NCBI GenBank assembly: GCA_942159475.1
Contig: OW804098.1
Span: 114,083,916-114,147,915, forward strand
Reading direction: 5' to 3'
DNA: 64,000 nucleotides
Source of the DNA: Sthenelais limicola
Taxonomy: Eukaryota; Annelida; Polychaeta; Phyllodocida; Sigalionidae
Program-made: the position numbers and the translations under genes
Notes under the pieces: generated by a model
Told to the model about the DNA's origin: nothing
What the model saw: only the letters and a program-made list of their open reading frames with translations
The model's database searches: none
Shown: piece after piece, positions 20,801-27,702 of the stretch
Numbering within the stretch: position 1 is the stretch's first letter
Layout of the letters: each line of letters opens with the position of its first letter

Positions 20801-20991
20801 AATTGAATCAGCAGAAGGTGAAGCAAGGAAGGTCTGTTTCCTCGGGGAAAAGTCAGGGGTCCTTGAGCTCGGTGATTGTCAGTGGGTCTGCACAGACAGA
20901 CTTTAAACAATCACTGAGTGCAACGCCAGCAGTGGTGACCTTGAACAAAAGTAAAGGTCAACTGGATATTCTTCCAGTTGAATTGGATTGA
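2634..20991 (+). CDS. Rhodopsin-class GPCR with long cysteine-rich N-terminus (gene model, six exons, 5' incomplete)
   Basis: Exons 2634-2881, 3554-3780, 4595-4758, 6092-6305, 8059-8218 and 20227-20991 join in a single open frame of 591 residues plus a partial first codon; every junction has GT/AG and matching phase (0, 2, 1, 2, 0). The first three exons give an ectodomain of about 200 residues with eight cysteines that I do not recognise. TM1 spans the 4758/6092 junction and carries the GN pair of class A receptors; TM2 has a L-T-L-A-D motif. TM3 ends in Q-R-L in place of D-R-Y, followed by R-K-P-L. TM7 has N-S-S-S-N-I-V-V-Y in the NPxxY position. The cytoplasmic tail is about 85 residues, Ser/Lys-rich. 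The likely role is a plasma-membrane receptor coupling to G proteins, ligand unknown. Earlier exons, including any signal peptide, were not found. Confidence 0.82.
2997..3214. mobile_element. Hairpin MITE family F, copy 1
   Basis: Almost fully self-complementary 218 bp: the left arm (AAGGGTGGTCTCCACTCGC, GGTAAGCCTTGCGATGG) is mirrored at 3157-3214. It lies in a GPCR intron. A related copy with an inverted middle is at 3821-4020. Short flanking TAA is present on both sides, suggesting a 3 bp duplication of the Harbinger type, but this is ambiguous. Confidence 0.75.
3278..3320. repeat. CATA microsatellite
   Basis: About eleven tandem copies of CATA. It has no coding meaning. Confidence 0.95.
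3554..3780 (+). CDS. GPCR gene, ectodomain exon b
   Basis: The acceptor TTCTAG ends at 3553 and the donor GTAAGA begins at 3781. It is entered in phase 0, matching exon a, and left in phase 2. It encodes about 75 residues with three cysteines (SCMHK, VLCVK, LLCPI) and a central stretch rich in charged residues. No domain is recognised. The phase agreement on both sides is the main support. Confidence 0.65.
3821..4020. mobile_element. Hairpin MITE family F, copy 2
   Basis: Same arms as the copy at 2997-3214 (GGGTGGTCTCCACTGGCTG at the left, the complementary arm at 3975-4015), but the central loop is in the opposite orientation. The fold-back is nearly complete. Confidence 0.7.
4185..4556. 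mobile_element. MITE family A, degenerate copy 2
   Basis: The interior matches family A from GATATCACCATATTTGAAAAG to GCGACTTGTGACTCATTTTC, but both outermost termini are eroded. It ends about 38 bases before the GPCR exon at 4595. Confidence 0.65.
4595..4758 (+). CDS. GPCR gene, exon c (end of ectodomain and start of TM1)
   Basis: The acceptor is CATCAAATAG after a TTATTATTATTTTT tract, and the donor GTTAGC follows 4758. Entry phase 2 matches exon b and exit phase 1 matches the exon at 6092. It encodes two more ectodomain cysteines (DTCNF, FKCGF) and the first half of TM1 (FPPLIGAVT), continued by G-C-G-V-T-G-N in the next exon. Read without splicing it would stop at TAG 4761. Confidence 0.7.
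4783..5010. mobile_element. MITE family B, copy 1
   Basis: About 228 bp bounded by GGGTCAGAT-CTCAGGAAATG and its approximate complement ending in TTTCTGAAAATCTGAGCC. Family B has at least nine copies or pieces in this window. Confidence 0.75.
5024..5290. mobile_element. MITE family C, right-truncated copy 1
   Basis: Matches the family whose better copies are at 23731-24076 and 27702-28042: GGCCGCCATTTTGAATCG, CATGGAATTATGGGAG and CATGCATTTGGTTT are recognisable. The right terminus is missing. Confidence 0.6.
5920..6040. mobile_element. Palindromic element family E, copy 1
   Basis: Contains AATAATCGAAAATTTATTGG and a hairpin ACATAAGCACAATGCC / GGCATCATGCTTATGTGG. Related copies lie at 18050-18179, 31446-31541 and 32338-32452. 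It lies just upstream of the exon at 6092. Confidence 0.6.
6092..6305 (+). CDS. GPCR gene, exon d (TM1 to TM2 and first extracellular loop)
   Basis: The acceptor TTCCTTTACAG ends at 6091 and the donor GTAAGT begins at 6306. It encodes G-N-V-L-S-L-V-I-L-L of TM1, a basic intracellular loop (YYKKRPGN) and TM2 with L-A-W-L-T-L-A-D, the class A LxxxD signature. It is entered in phase 1 and left in phase 2. Confidence 0.85.
6325..6730. mobile_element. MITE family A, copy 3 (opposite orientation)
   Basis: Left end GTGATGTGTTTCAGGAAAAT, right end CTGAAACACAACAC; the interior runs in the opposite direction to the copy at 2203. It begins 20 bases after the exon d donor site. Confidence 0.8.
6805..6882. 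mobile_element. MITE family B fragment
   Basis: GGGTCAGGAAATGTACAATT and an AATTAGGTTGATACTTCTCAG segment match one end of family B in reverse orientation. The remainder is missing where the LINE fragment begins. Confidence 0.5.
6883..7748 (+). pseudogene. LINE reverse-transcriptase fragment interrupted by a MITE
   Basis: The part at 6883-7148 encodes reverse-transcriptase motifs: G-V-P-Q-G-T followed by F-G-P-I, Y-I-N-D-L and Y-A-D-D-T-V-L-F. The frame continues on the far side of the family A element at 7149-7543 (next residues S-K-C-K-T-M-S-S), then decays with a stop near 7650. It is a 5'- and 3'-truncated CR1/jockey-type LINE in a GPCR intron. Confidence 0.8.
7149..7543. mobile_element. 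MITE family A, copy 4, inserted in a LINE
   Basis: 395 bp from GTGATGTGTTTCAGG to CGCATCAC. It is flanked by ATAT on both sides, which reads as a 4 bp target duplication. Removing it restores the LINE reading frame, so this copy defines the element ends and empty site unusually well. Confidence 0.85.
7749..7805. mobile_element. MITE family A, solo right end
   Basis: Only the terminal portion remains (TTTGAAAAATATCCATTTTG through CATATCAC). Confidence 0.65.
7838..8058 (+). repeat. Tandem duplication of a splice-acceptor region
   Basis: The sequence CTATTCCACTT(C/T)ATTTCAGGG occurs three times, ending near 7858, 7960 and 8060, with about 95-100 bp units between that share AATAGATAAATAGTTAAATAG. 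The last copy is the acceptor of GPCR exon e. The first two are followed by sequence unlike the exon. Confidence 0.85.
8059..8218 (+). CDS. GPCR gene, exon e (TM3 and second intracellular loop)
   Basis: The acceptor is TTTCAG and the donor GTAAAG begins at 8219. It encodes a hydrophobic helix, a C-W-L-K segment with the TM3 cysteine, and I-S-V-Q-R-L-Y-L-I-R-K-P-L. The usual D/E-R-Y is Q-R-L, a real departure, while the R-K-P-L of loop 2 is conserved. It is left in phase 0. Confidence 0.85.
8219..8743. other. Intron sequence, no gene
   Basis: Contains a poly-T tract (8227-8242) and a (TA)n run at 8727-8742 next to the large TIR element. No exon or RNA gene seen. Confidence 0.5.
10814..11707 (+). 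CDS. LINE ORF1, part 1: coiled coil, RRM-like domain, start of NADAR
   Basis: 297 residues. Residues about 55-115 are heptad-rich and charged (coiled coil). Residues about 120-235 resemble the RRM plus C-terminal domain of L1-type ORF1 proteins: a beta strand I-Y-L-I-I-T-G-V, then D-I-V-S-A-K-R-L, R-K-I-R-V-E-F and Y-I-N-S-D-I-P. The tail (about 275-295) has F-x-x-L-S-N-F-Y-P, the opening motif of NADAR domains. The frame then stops, and the rest of the domain continues in the -1 frame. The expected role is RNA binding in the ribonucleoprotein of the element. Confidence 0.75.
   Translation: MYFGHEKTVSAERALELFKHPVPSIHREKLPRHLESVRPFGFNEIKRKAEYALKADEDCTIPELRRSLEFSQANLDLVIGKVEELVLRDKDNLEEMARMDRQYRELSNHVHKLENIVLEGEIDRRRIYLIITGVQQHGKENTVGVVLTLLKELDERFTANDIVSAKRLDSWQFGCRKIRVEFRSEDRRNYAYSKRRSLKDSEDYKKVYINSDIPTTIQERKDMLMTVSRHIKQQGDKEVGGIYKDQIKIDGINYRYNQLEHLPPGYRLSDAKTKELKGKVYFQSEFSALSNFYPCVN
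11695..12723 (+). pseudogene. LINE ORF1, part 2: NADAR domain and RG-rich linker
   Basis: Overlaps part 1 by 13 bases in the -1 frame. It carries S-V-E-Q-A-Y-Q-F, K-V-M-R-V-L-I-E-T-K-F-E-Q-N-P and Y-W-A-C-G followed by H-N-G-N-N-A-I-G, the core of the NADAR (YbiA/DUF1768) N-glycosidase-like fold known to act on ADP-ribose-type or riboflavin-pathway metabolites. An in-frame TGA at 12406-12408 breaks it. Beyond it the same frame gives an arginine-glycine-rich linker to TAG at 12721. The homologous frame on both sides of the TGA suggests a recent nonsense change. Confidence 0.75.
12617..13345 (+). pseudogene. LINE ORF1, part 3: SGNH (GDSL-like) hydrolase domain
   Basis: Read in the +1 frame relative to part 2, with an in-frame TGA at 12860-12862. 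I-I-T-D-S-R-G-K matches block I (catalytic serine) and P-D-G-I-H-L-D near the end matches the D-x-x-H block of SGNH hydrolases; G-G-I-C-D-M-C could be a middle block. Esterase domains of this kind are known in ORF1 of CR1/L2-group LINEs, where they are thought to aid membrane or lipid interactions. Confidence 0.7.
13320..14234 (+). CDS. Unrecognised 304-codon frame between ORF1 and ORF2
   Basis: Open for 304 codons, overlapping the end of the SGNH frame by 26 bases. The product is rich in Leu, Tyr, Ile, Arg and Cys, with no motif I know. Such a length is unlikely by chance at this base composition. Against a conserved protein, the four copies of a 20 bp motif inside are read in two different frames. 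It could be an extra LINE gene, a decayed one, or a structured RNA region with few stops. Confidence 0.4.
   Translation: MTRVILHSDSTPWLAMRKRETILPILELYILMRLYMSSWTPALASFLVNHKYGTTDFSSRLAMRNGKIIISNDNLSKIELLCMSHCLCLPVLIDIYTLSTQWIFPYAISNVGHLLNQLFCILCTPITCLYVTSMGPARHAKRVPYLELYNTKLPRYVGSRYRPLLALVQLVIRSCMSNVRRTLWVKRYQCFQPSNTTTYICLKDRIGSTYLYFRISDIMGWTCTYCLSLRLLFSIRHVKRDGMTMFQKLSECIHLARVIRFSLAYGISVVYNLEVAHTTRVMSVRDIKVNYYNDRLLRCELIGF
13360..14040 (+). repeat. Four dispersed copies of a CTCGCCATGCGAAAAGGG motif
   Basis: Copies at about 13360, 13498, 13727 and 14018 (the last diverged: ATTCGCCATGTGAAAAGGG). Each contains TCGC-CAT-GCGA or a near form, a 4 bp stem with a 3 nt loop. Copies 1 and 2 are read in one frame and copies 3 and 4 in another, so the conservation is at nucleic-acid level. 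Flanks of copies 1 and 3 also look related. Confidence 0.8.
14331..15287 (+). CDS. LINE ORF2, part 1: APE-type endonuclease
   Basis: About 318 codons. The endonuclease motifs are S-E-S-W-L (catalytic Glu), G-G-G-I-C-Y-F-I, I-A-Y-R-P-P, C-G-D-F-N-I-D and S-D-H-N-P-I. Its role is to nick target DNA for target-primed reverse transcription. There is no ATG at the start; the true ORF2 start is probably slightly upstream or the start has mutated. The frame ends at TGA 15285 overlapping ATG 15284 of the next part. Confidence 0.85.
   Translation: MLPKIDTIRNEVMCNNLDVVSFSESWLKKEIPDNMVNCPEYNLIRLDRMTGSRGGGICYFIRSDYSFTYVTDNQISNENSEIMSVVLKRGKTPTYNLLIAYRPPTGNISSFLADLELARKSLNNGMNLVGNLVVCGDFNIDNSVNDNRSRALRNYVVSKNLTIATNEITRYGLYKNSILDLFIIGGKTEFVTGTIQYSLSDHNPIYAIFKKSIIQKIKTTVKGRDFRNYSYEGLENNLAKANWNILFDSDNPNICWNYMKNEINAAADKVAPIKVFKNIVVKPEWYTGELKELHKDRERLYKIANRTKSMTDVRMLGI
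15284..15586 (+). pseudogene. LINE ORF2, part 2: linker before reverse transcriptase
   Basis: In the -1 frame relative to part 1. It encodes the basic linker region of LINE ORF2 with K-K-F-W-R-V-V-E-N. It joins by a further -1 shift, near 15565, to the reverse-transcriptase frame, where the two frames overlap at 15496-15586. Confidence 0.7.
15496..17094 (+). CDS. LINE ORF2, part 3: reverse transcriptase
   Basis: Open from 15496 to the TAA at 17092. It has all the core motifs: L-I-P-K, R-P-I-S-L, Q-F-G-F, Y-I-D-F-S-K-A-F, Y-G-V-P-Q-G-S-V-L-G-P, catalytic Y-A-D-D and Y-L-G-L-T-I-D in the thumb. The C-terminus has L-W-N-E-L-P. It belongs to the CR1/jockey group by motif style; the exact clade cannot be settled by eye. 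Confidence 0.9.
18050..18179. mobile_element. Palindromic element family E, copy 2
   Basis: AATAATCGAAAATTTATTGG near 18080 and its complement near 18128-18150 form a long hairpin around ACATAAGCACGATGCC. Fold-back MITE in the GPCR intron. Confidence 0.75.
18614..18893. mobile_element. MITE family C, copy 2, left part
   Basis: Starts AGGGGATTTGCATAGCCGCC. The family sequence stops at the LINE fragment beginning about 18894 and resumes at 19936-19990 (ATAGACATGCGCATTAG), so the LINE inserted into this MITE. Confidence 0.7.
18894..19935 (+). pseudogene. 5'-truncated LINE (reverse transcriptase C-terminus)
   Basis: An open frame (to 19348) covers only the end of a reverse transcriptase: I-Y-K-T-M-V-R-P-V-F-D-F, L-Q-S-I-Q-N-S-F-L-R-L, then A-P-T-L-F-N-K-I-P. 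The 3' UTR runs to AATAAA and a CATA-type tail at about 19910-19933. Typical dead-on-arrival insertion, here inside a family C MITE. Confidence 0.8.
20008..20203. mobile_element. MITE family B, left-truncated copy
   Basis: Contains CAGTTCAACCTAACCAAACA, AGAATATACTC and the right end GCCAATTGTCC-TTTTTCTGAAAATC, plus an extra end-like repeat at 20168-20203. It lies only about 20 bases upstream of the GPCR exon f acceptor. Confidence 0.65.
20227..20991 (+). CDS. GPCR gene, final exon f (TM4 to TM7 and tail)
   Basis: The acceptor follows a TTTTCTCTTTTTTTCC tract; entry phase 0 matches exon e. It encodes TM4, an extracellular loop with an N-x-T site (NNLT), TM5, a basic third loop (MRKALRVRKQ), TM6 without the usual C-W-x-P, and TM7 with N-S-S-S-N-I-V-V-Y followed by S-D-F-R. 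The tail is Ser/Lys-rich. The stop is TGA at 20989. An AATAAA near 21093 lies inside the next MITE. Confidence 0.88.
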   Translation: MGLGVLGLTFLLTLLLNTSLVSVGVNNLTAHSAPLSLADGILLIVGGVHLIINLILPMLVITIVNSVIISEMRKALRVRKQATDSTLKAEHTSFLVMLWLSWLFVLFYLPSSIEYVVPSFFTLSVKVVIVVHLAFTCLELVNSSSNIVVYLISGSDFRSEISSMFSSVYHKLSLSKVNHPAVVAVQESGAKKLNQQKVKQGRSVSSGKSQGSLSSVIVSGSAQTDFKQSLSATPAVVTLNKSKGQLDILPVELD

Positions 20992-21026
20992 AAAATCTTT
21001 TATTTGTCTATGGGTATACATAAGTA

Positions 21027-21256
21027 GGTCAGATTGTCAGAAAATGTACAATTCACCTTCAATCTTCTTGAATAACCCAAATTTCAGACGAAAATAAAGT
21101 TCAAAATACAATTCAACCTAACCAAACAGACTGCTAGAATCAATGCAATGCTGAATATACTCGATTTTACCTTGTATTGATCAAATTGCAGCTTAATTTA
21201 GCAGAATTTACTAAATGTGTACAACTGCCAATTGTACATTTTCTGAAAATCTCACC
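21027..21256. mobile_element. MITE family B, copy
   Basis: 230 bp, GGTCAGATTGTCAGAAAATG to TTTTCTGAAAATCTCACCC. It directly follows the GPCR stop codon and supplies an AATAAA at about 21093. Confidence 0.8.
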
Positions 21257-22672
21257 CAAGTATGAGCTCAACAAATGGGTCAACTGGCATATGAAATTTA
21301 GATTCCGTTTCTTCCTGCCGTTACCCTAATAAAATGAGCGTAAGCTTATTAAGCTGCTAAGAAGGGACTAAGAAGGGGTGTTTATTGCCTTTGGATATAA
21401 AATAAATAAAGATAAGAAAAAGAATAATCGAAAAAAGTTAGACAAAACATTGCTTGCTATGACTTGGTCATTCACATCGTTGTACCAGACAATACAGTAC
21501 AGTATTACATGTGTGACGATTTAACTCTCAATATAACAATATAAAGAACATTGTGCACTTGGTGTGATGCACTTCTCACTGTTGTGTGCTAGTTCATTGG
21601 TACAGAAATATTAAAAAAAGAAAAAAAAAGTAAGTAAATAATAAATTTAAACAGGATCAAGCAGGATATACTCCAGTTGTCTGATGTCTCCACTATCTAT
21701 ATATAGGTGTCAAACTGTACCCACTTGGCACACAATTGTTGCTCTGTGCCCAACAAACTGGACAAGATTATTGCAGACTATTACACCTGGCTCCCCATTT
21801 AAAAAAAAGGTGTGTGTTGGTTGCATATTGGTTCTGGGTTGGTTCTGAGACAGAAAGGCCCTTTATGGTCATACCCAGGACCGGAGTTGGTTTTGTGTTG
21901 AAAGTTGTAAAATTAAAGTTGTAAGCTATGTATAATAGGCGTGTTGTATTGGTTGTGTGTTGGTTTCGTAATGCATTTGTAATCATTGCGAAATAAAATA
22001 GTAGCCCATGTGAAGTTGCCCTAAAAGTAAAAGAAGATCCTCTAAACAGTCCTTCTAGATAACAGTGTATCTTTTAAATGATGAAATTCATTTTCATTTT
22101 TATCTAAAAGGCCCAAAACAATTGTAATACTCCTTGCCCTCAACAGTGGATTTTTGAGATAATCATCATACTTGAAAAGATGGGATCAAGCAGAGTCCAC
22201 TGATGGTAAACATTGGGACATCTAACTGGTCTGAAACCAGAATGGTATTATCATAGCACTTTTATTCTTATGCGGAGAACTTCAGTTAATATTGTCAGCA
22301 GAGGATATGTTTTCCTTCTATTATGAACGCCAGATAGCTCAGAAAACTGTAAAGAAGATATAACTGTAAGAAGGCGTATTATAGTATAGTATATGTGTAA
22401 AATGATGATAGCGTTAGAATGTTTTACTATTATGTATCAACTTACGGTAAATTATGGTAAAATTGTATGTCCTTCATTCCAAAATAATTAATGCATGAAA
22501 TTTATCACTCATGTGAAATTGTTGTCAAAATAAAATCTGTTTTTTAAAACAATAGTATTTTGAAATGTTATACTTCAGAAATAAAGATTGACGTTTGATT
22601 TTTTTCTTTAGAGACATACATTCCAGAGAGCTGAGATAAGTGGAAGATGATAGAGTACTTAGATGACACAAA
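21257..22672. other. No gene recognised
   Basis: AT-rich sequence with GGTTGGTTCTG-type simple patterns at 21810-21970. A short internal piece of MITE family A lies at about 22146-22226. Confidence 0.45.
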
Positions 22673-22673
22673 T

Positions 22674-22815
22674 GTGAGTCGTTTTAGGAAATTGAGTCAC
22701 AAGTCACAGAATATGTATTTTGAGATATCACCATATTTGAAAAGAGGAGATCAAGCCGATTCTAATGATAGTGAAGACTAGGACACCTAATATATATTTC
22801 TCTATTCTAAATATG
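22674..22815. mobile_element. MITE family A, left part only
   Basis: GTGAGTCGTTTTAGGAAATTG through TCTCTATTCTAAATATGAT. The remainder is replaced by a tRNA-like SINE starting at 22816. Confidence 0.65.
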
Positions 22816-22880
22816 ATAATTCTGTAGTATGGTGGTTAAGTTGTTTGCCTGCCAACCTGAAGTTTGTGAGTTCGAATCTA
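22816..22880 (+). mobile_element. tRNA-derived SINE head
   Basis: Begins ATTCTGTAGTATGGTGGTTA (box A-like TGGTGGTTAAGTTG) and has GAGTTCGAATC (box B) 40 bases later. A related head is at 48221. The 3' limit is not seen. Confidence 0.55.
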
Positions 22881-23130
22881 TGCTTTGGAAAGAACTAATC
22901 TCCGAGTCAAAGGCAAAGGGAGGAAAATATTTTATGTTTTAACATCGCTCCGAGTTAAATAAGAATATAGAGAAAGTACATCTGCATTTCCAGTTTTTAT
23001 TCCTGCAGTCCTTGCTGAGGTTGGGAGGTGTTCCCAAACCTGATCATAAGAAGATCGGACAGGGACCTTACGAAATAATGAACACATACATCAAGGTATT
23101 TGTACATGAATAAGGAATATATAAATATGT

Positions 23131-23573
23131 AGCGAACTACCCCCAATCCGCGGTCCGGCTCTCGACAAGGAATAACACAAGGTCTGATTGCTAAACAATA
23201 TCCTGTTTATTCCACTCCGCAAGCAAGGTCTGGGACAGCTTTGGCTATTGGCATAGGTCACCAAAGCTGCACCCAATGGGACAAGGTGTCCGCCGGACAT
23301 TAGCCATGTAGACAATTCTGACATTTCTGACAATGTAGCATATAAACATACAAAGCGTAAAGGAGTTTATAGGAGTAAACAGCTTAGGCATGAACATAAT
23401 GTAACATGCAGATAGACATAAGGTCTCTATAGTATGAAGAATGGTAAATGGTGATATACACCAGCTGCTAAGCTATATAAGATACAATGTAGAGCAGCGC
23501 TTCTAGTGGTAATGTAAGGGGAGAAATGGCAATGCCAATATAATCCACCAGGGAAAGTAGCATACCCACTACA
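23131..23573 (+). mobile_element. Probable LTR piece
   Basis: Starts TGTAGCGAACTACCC and ends CCCACTACA, giving TG...CA ends. The next bases, ATTACATACAATTTGGAGGC, could be a primer-binding region. No partner LTR or genes are visible; about 155 bp of downstream sequence is cut by a family C MITE at 23731. Confidence 0.35.
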
Positions 23574-23730
23574 ATTACATACAATTTGGAGGCTTCATGG
23601 AGTCGTCATAACCACTTCACAGGATCATTACACTTATTCCCTGGTGGTGCAAACCCTTCCAAATTTGACCAACTACCCCAGTGATACGGCTAATACCAGG
23701 GGGTGCTACCCTCAATCTAGGAAGAGCAAA

Positions 23731-24076
23731 TAGGGGATTTGCATGTCTCACTGCGCATGTCTACTGCAGTGCACGCTGGGATGGATTCTGATGAAATCGG
23801 ACATATAAATATTTAGCAACATTTTTATCGAAAATTGCAAGAATGTTTTCACCAATATCTTAGCTTTTATAAATGATCTATGAAAACCAAATGCATGATG
23901 AGAAATATGGTGGCCTGTGTTATGGAAATATGTATAACACATGGATATTGACATTAGAACATTGATAAATATTCCATGCTGAACATGCCATGTTTTCTAT
24001 GAATTTTATACAGCACCATTGGTCCCATAATTCCATACGAATCGAGATTCAAAATGGCGGCTATGCAATTCCCCTA
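23731..24076. mobile_element. MITE family C, complete copy
   Basis: 346 bp bounded by TAGGGGATTTGCATG and its complement TGCAATTCCCCTA. The interior holds ATGCGCAGTG- and CCGCCATTTTG-type ends shared with the copy at 27702. Confidence 0.8.
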
Positions 24077-24226
24077 TTGAATAGTGTGTGCTGCCAGCAA
24101 ACTGACTGCTTATCAAGGCACCAGGTGGAGGCATCCCCGCATTTATATGCACAATGCTTGGAGATATTATTATACATAATAAGGCACGTACAGTGGACAT
24201 GCCTTATTGTGATATACTCATGGGAT

Positions 24227-24460
24227 TTGCTAGTGGATCAGTGGGGCCCACACCACCATTTCTCCTCATTCCCTCTTCCACCATCTTTCTTTTTCAACCT
24301 GTTAGTAACGTGTTTCCCCTAATACCATTGATGCTTGAAATAAAACCCTATTAAAATGCTATTAATGATTATGAGTGGGCAGTTCAGAGGCAATGTGGGA
24401 TAGATACAGAGTGCTGAAGAAAGAGAAAGGGTGAGTCAGGGAGAGACAGAGGGTAAGAAG
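24227..24460 (-). mobile_element. Helitron-like copy (diverged)
   Basis: The complement of 24227-24350 aligns with 48000-48110, including ACTAACAGGTTGAAAAA and AAGATGGTGGAAGAGGG. The better copy ends in a Helitron-type hairpin plus CTAG, while here that end is degenerate. Confidence 0.45.
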
Positions 24461-24747
24461 AGGTCTGGACTGTGGGAAGGGAAGGACCCTGAGGGGGAGG
24501 GGGAGGATGTGCGGGGAGAGGAGGTGGATGACCGCCTACATCAACCAAAATAAAAAACAATATTTACTGCTCAAAACAGCAAGATTACGGCTTTCCACTG
24601 GTTCATTTTGCTTCGAAATCATTTATAAATTGCTGTTAAGGACAAAAACAGCCCAACAAAAGGGAACTAAAGGCATTAGATCATTCGCTTATGGTCCTTT
24701 GACTTGTCTAAGGCTCCCGGAACCAAGCCTTCTAATTCTAATATGTT

Positions 24748-24975
24748 TTCTGAGGACTTGACCCTAATGGTGTCTTGGGATGTTATTAGAGTTCCTGCAC
24801 CCAATCTAAACCACTCCAGTCATTATCCAGCAGTTACATAAAAAGCTTCAACTATTCTTTTTCATTTTTATACAGCCAATCTTCCGCAACTGACAGTTGA
24901 ACATAGACAGGCATGTACAATGTACAAAGAATGTTATGATCAATGGATGTCATGCACATATATGAGGATCAAAGG
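24748..24975 (+). repeat. 227 bp dispersed repeat, copy 1
   Basis: TTTTCTGAGGACTTGACCCT through CATATATGAGGATCA is nearly identical to 28051-28277. Nature unknown; no terminal repeats are seen. Confidence 0.8.
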
Positions 24976-24999
24976 GGTACAAGTTGTCATACTCATAAT

Positions 25000-26778
25000 T
25001 TGATGATCAAATGCTTTTATATGATTACATAAGGTGACGTAACATAACATAAGGTATTATTAAATACGAATTTATTATATAGTAATATTATGAATATATT
25101 ATACTGAATATTACAAATATTCATTAAAGGTTCATATACCAGACTGAGTAATTACCTAATCTTCACATGTTTCCAGGTGTGTCTACAGATATTATCTTAT
25201 TAGCTTAACATGAAAGCCATGACAGTTGGCGAGGCCTAATGAGCCAACCAAGCTGTCTACAGATTACATAATCGTATTAATTAGAGGTTGGTCATGTGAC
25301 CACCTCACCGGCTCACTCTACCTGTGACCATGTGACCGGTAATGATTGGTTATGCATAAATCATCTCCCTTGTATTAAAGATTCTAATTGGTTAATGTAT
25401 TCCTTTCTCATTCCTCATTGGATATTCATCCAGACACACCTGGTATTGCATCATATATAAACCCTTGTTCAGAAATAAATGATTACTTCTCAGATTACTC
25501 CGAATCTTACATCACGCTTCCAGCTTATTATTATTCATATCGGTAACCAGCCGATATGCTATATATAGCTCTACCATATACCCCGAAAATCGAGTATATT
25601 AAAGTGTTGAACCTATTGGAGTCATGTTGGCTGGTTGTCTGGTTACATTCTTGTGGAAAGTCAGACAAAACAGGTGGGCATAAAAGAAGCGGGTATAAAT
25701 TGAATTTAAACCCTTTTAGAACCCTTTTTTCTGGTAATCGCTCATAAAACATAGTGGATTGCTATGTGATGCCAAAGTATGTCCACCTGGAAAATTGCGG
25801 CAATCCCTCCAGCGGTTTAGGAGATGACCCTTTTTTAAAACCTTTTTTAATCCTAATATTCTCCAATAGATTCACTTCTCAATGTTTATGAAACAAAGTG
25901 GGATGACTTCACACTATCTTTGGCATGGTGCGCCTCGAAAATCTTGGCAATCCGTCCAGCAGTTTCTGAGAAGATAGGAGAAATAACATATTTGAGTTTA
26001 TTATATTAATATATAGATTGTCTGACGATTGCTGTATAAACTTATTAATATTATCATTATTTTTAAATAGTCACATTTTGGTGGCCCCAGTTCCAGGAAA
26101 AATGTGAATGATGGACAGTTCAGTTGGTTTGACAGATACAACAGCAATAATTATTCCAGTTATCACAATGACCTGTTTCTGTCTATATTATTAGCAACTT
26201 GATAGGTTACACTATGGAGTCCTTTTTATGTAAACCACCACTCCAATCTTAGAACAACATAATTCTTTTCATTAATTGAGATGTATCATTAAATATGAAA
26301 ACTGTAAGGTAATATTTTGTAATGACAAATGAGAGATATCACACAATTGTGACGCGATTTTCAAAAATTGCATACAAACCAATTACAACTTTAACGTTAC
26401 GCAGTTATTAACTCTTTCCACTATACAACAAATCATTTAGCAAAATACCACCTAAGTACTATAGGGAAGTTGTATACTGTTATTTCCAGTTCACATTCTT
26501 CATTCAAAATAGGAATACTAATAATAAAAATCTGGAAATGGGCAGCCCCTTCTATGGAAATCATAGCTCTATCAGGCGTTTCCTTCTTATCTAAACTAAT
26601 TTTGGTTTTAATTACACATTTTAGCATTAAAAACATCACATATTTTGTTTATTTATTTTTTGTATTCATTTAGAGCCAATACAGTATTTTTGGTTACATC
26701 AAAACTGAAAAATACGCCTTATCCAGCATGGATGTCTTCAGACGTTGCTTATTAGACTGCATATTTGATGTGTAATTT
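25000..26778. other. No gene recognised; LTR- or promoter-like features
   Basis: A TATATAAA followed by AATAAA near 25450-25480 resembles a solo LTR, but ends were not found. Around 25780-25980 two similar stretches (GGAAAATTGCGGCAATCC and GAAAATCTTGGCAATCC) look like a decayed repeat. Confidence 0.3.
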
Positions 26779-27183
26779 GTGATTTGTGATAAGAAAATGA
26801 GTCATAATTCACAAAAAAAAAATTACGAGATACCATCATATTTGGAAAAATGAGATCAAGTGAATTCTAATGATAGTCTGATAATGATAGTCTAATAATC
26901 TAATAAGTATTTCTAGATTTTAAGTTTGATATTAGTATTGTTTGATAAAAACGTTAACAATATGGGGGTCAATAACCAGTACAGTAACTAAATATACTCC
27001 ATATGTTGCCCTTCAAAACGAAATAATATATTACGTACATCGTCCTAAAATTTGATACATCGATCGATATAACTATAGGTGATGAACTCCCCAAAAATCA
27101 GTACATTCTGATAAAGTGATTTGGGAAATAAACACTTTAAAAAATATCAATTTTCAATGACTCATTTTCCTGGAACACATCAC
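26779..27183. mobile_element. MITE family A, copy
   Basis: About 405 bp, GTGATTTGTGATAAGAAAAT to TGGAACACATCAC. More diverged than the other copies. Confidence 0.75.
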
Positions 27184-27308
27184 ATTTTATCTAGTTGTGT
27201 GCTATGATGAGTGAAGAGGACCTGTTGTGGCCTGCACTAACCTAAATAATGAATGTTGGGGCCATGGGTGTCTGGATGAACACGTATTAACATCACTCAA
27301 CTGTCTGA

Positions 27309-27702
27309 TGGGTCAGATTGTCAGACAATGCACAATCTACAGTTCTACACATCCCTCTAATTCTTCTAAATTAGAATGAAAAATGATAAATACTGACAAT
27401 ATCTGAGCTAAACCTAGACAAGTAGAAAATAGAAACATAGCCAAAAATTTATGTCATAGTATCCTTTTGTAATTCTGTTTTGGAAATCACCAATCAACCC
27501 AAGAACCAACAGGAAGACTTGGAACCAAGGTTTCAAAACTGTGACACCCTTTTTGTAGCCGCCACTTATGCAAATAAAAAATGTCTTGACTTGAATTGTA
27601 TTTTGTATTGTATTCATTAAATAAATCTGTCTTGTTATGTTGAACTGTATTTTCAACCTGATTTTTGTCTTAAATTTGGGTTATTTGAGAGGATTGGTGA
27701 AT
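27309..27702. mobile_element. MITE family B, disrupted copy
   Basis: Left portion 27309-27407 and right portion about 27630-27702 with other DNA between. The terminal bases TGTACATTTTCTGAG resume after the family C element at 28043, so this copy received at least one insertion. Confidence 0.65.

Noticed and set aside
23091..23333. 80-codon minus-strand frame
   Set aside because: It lies in an LTR-like sequence and has no domain.
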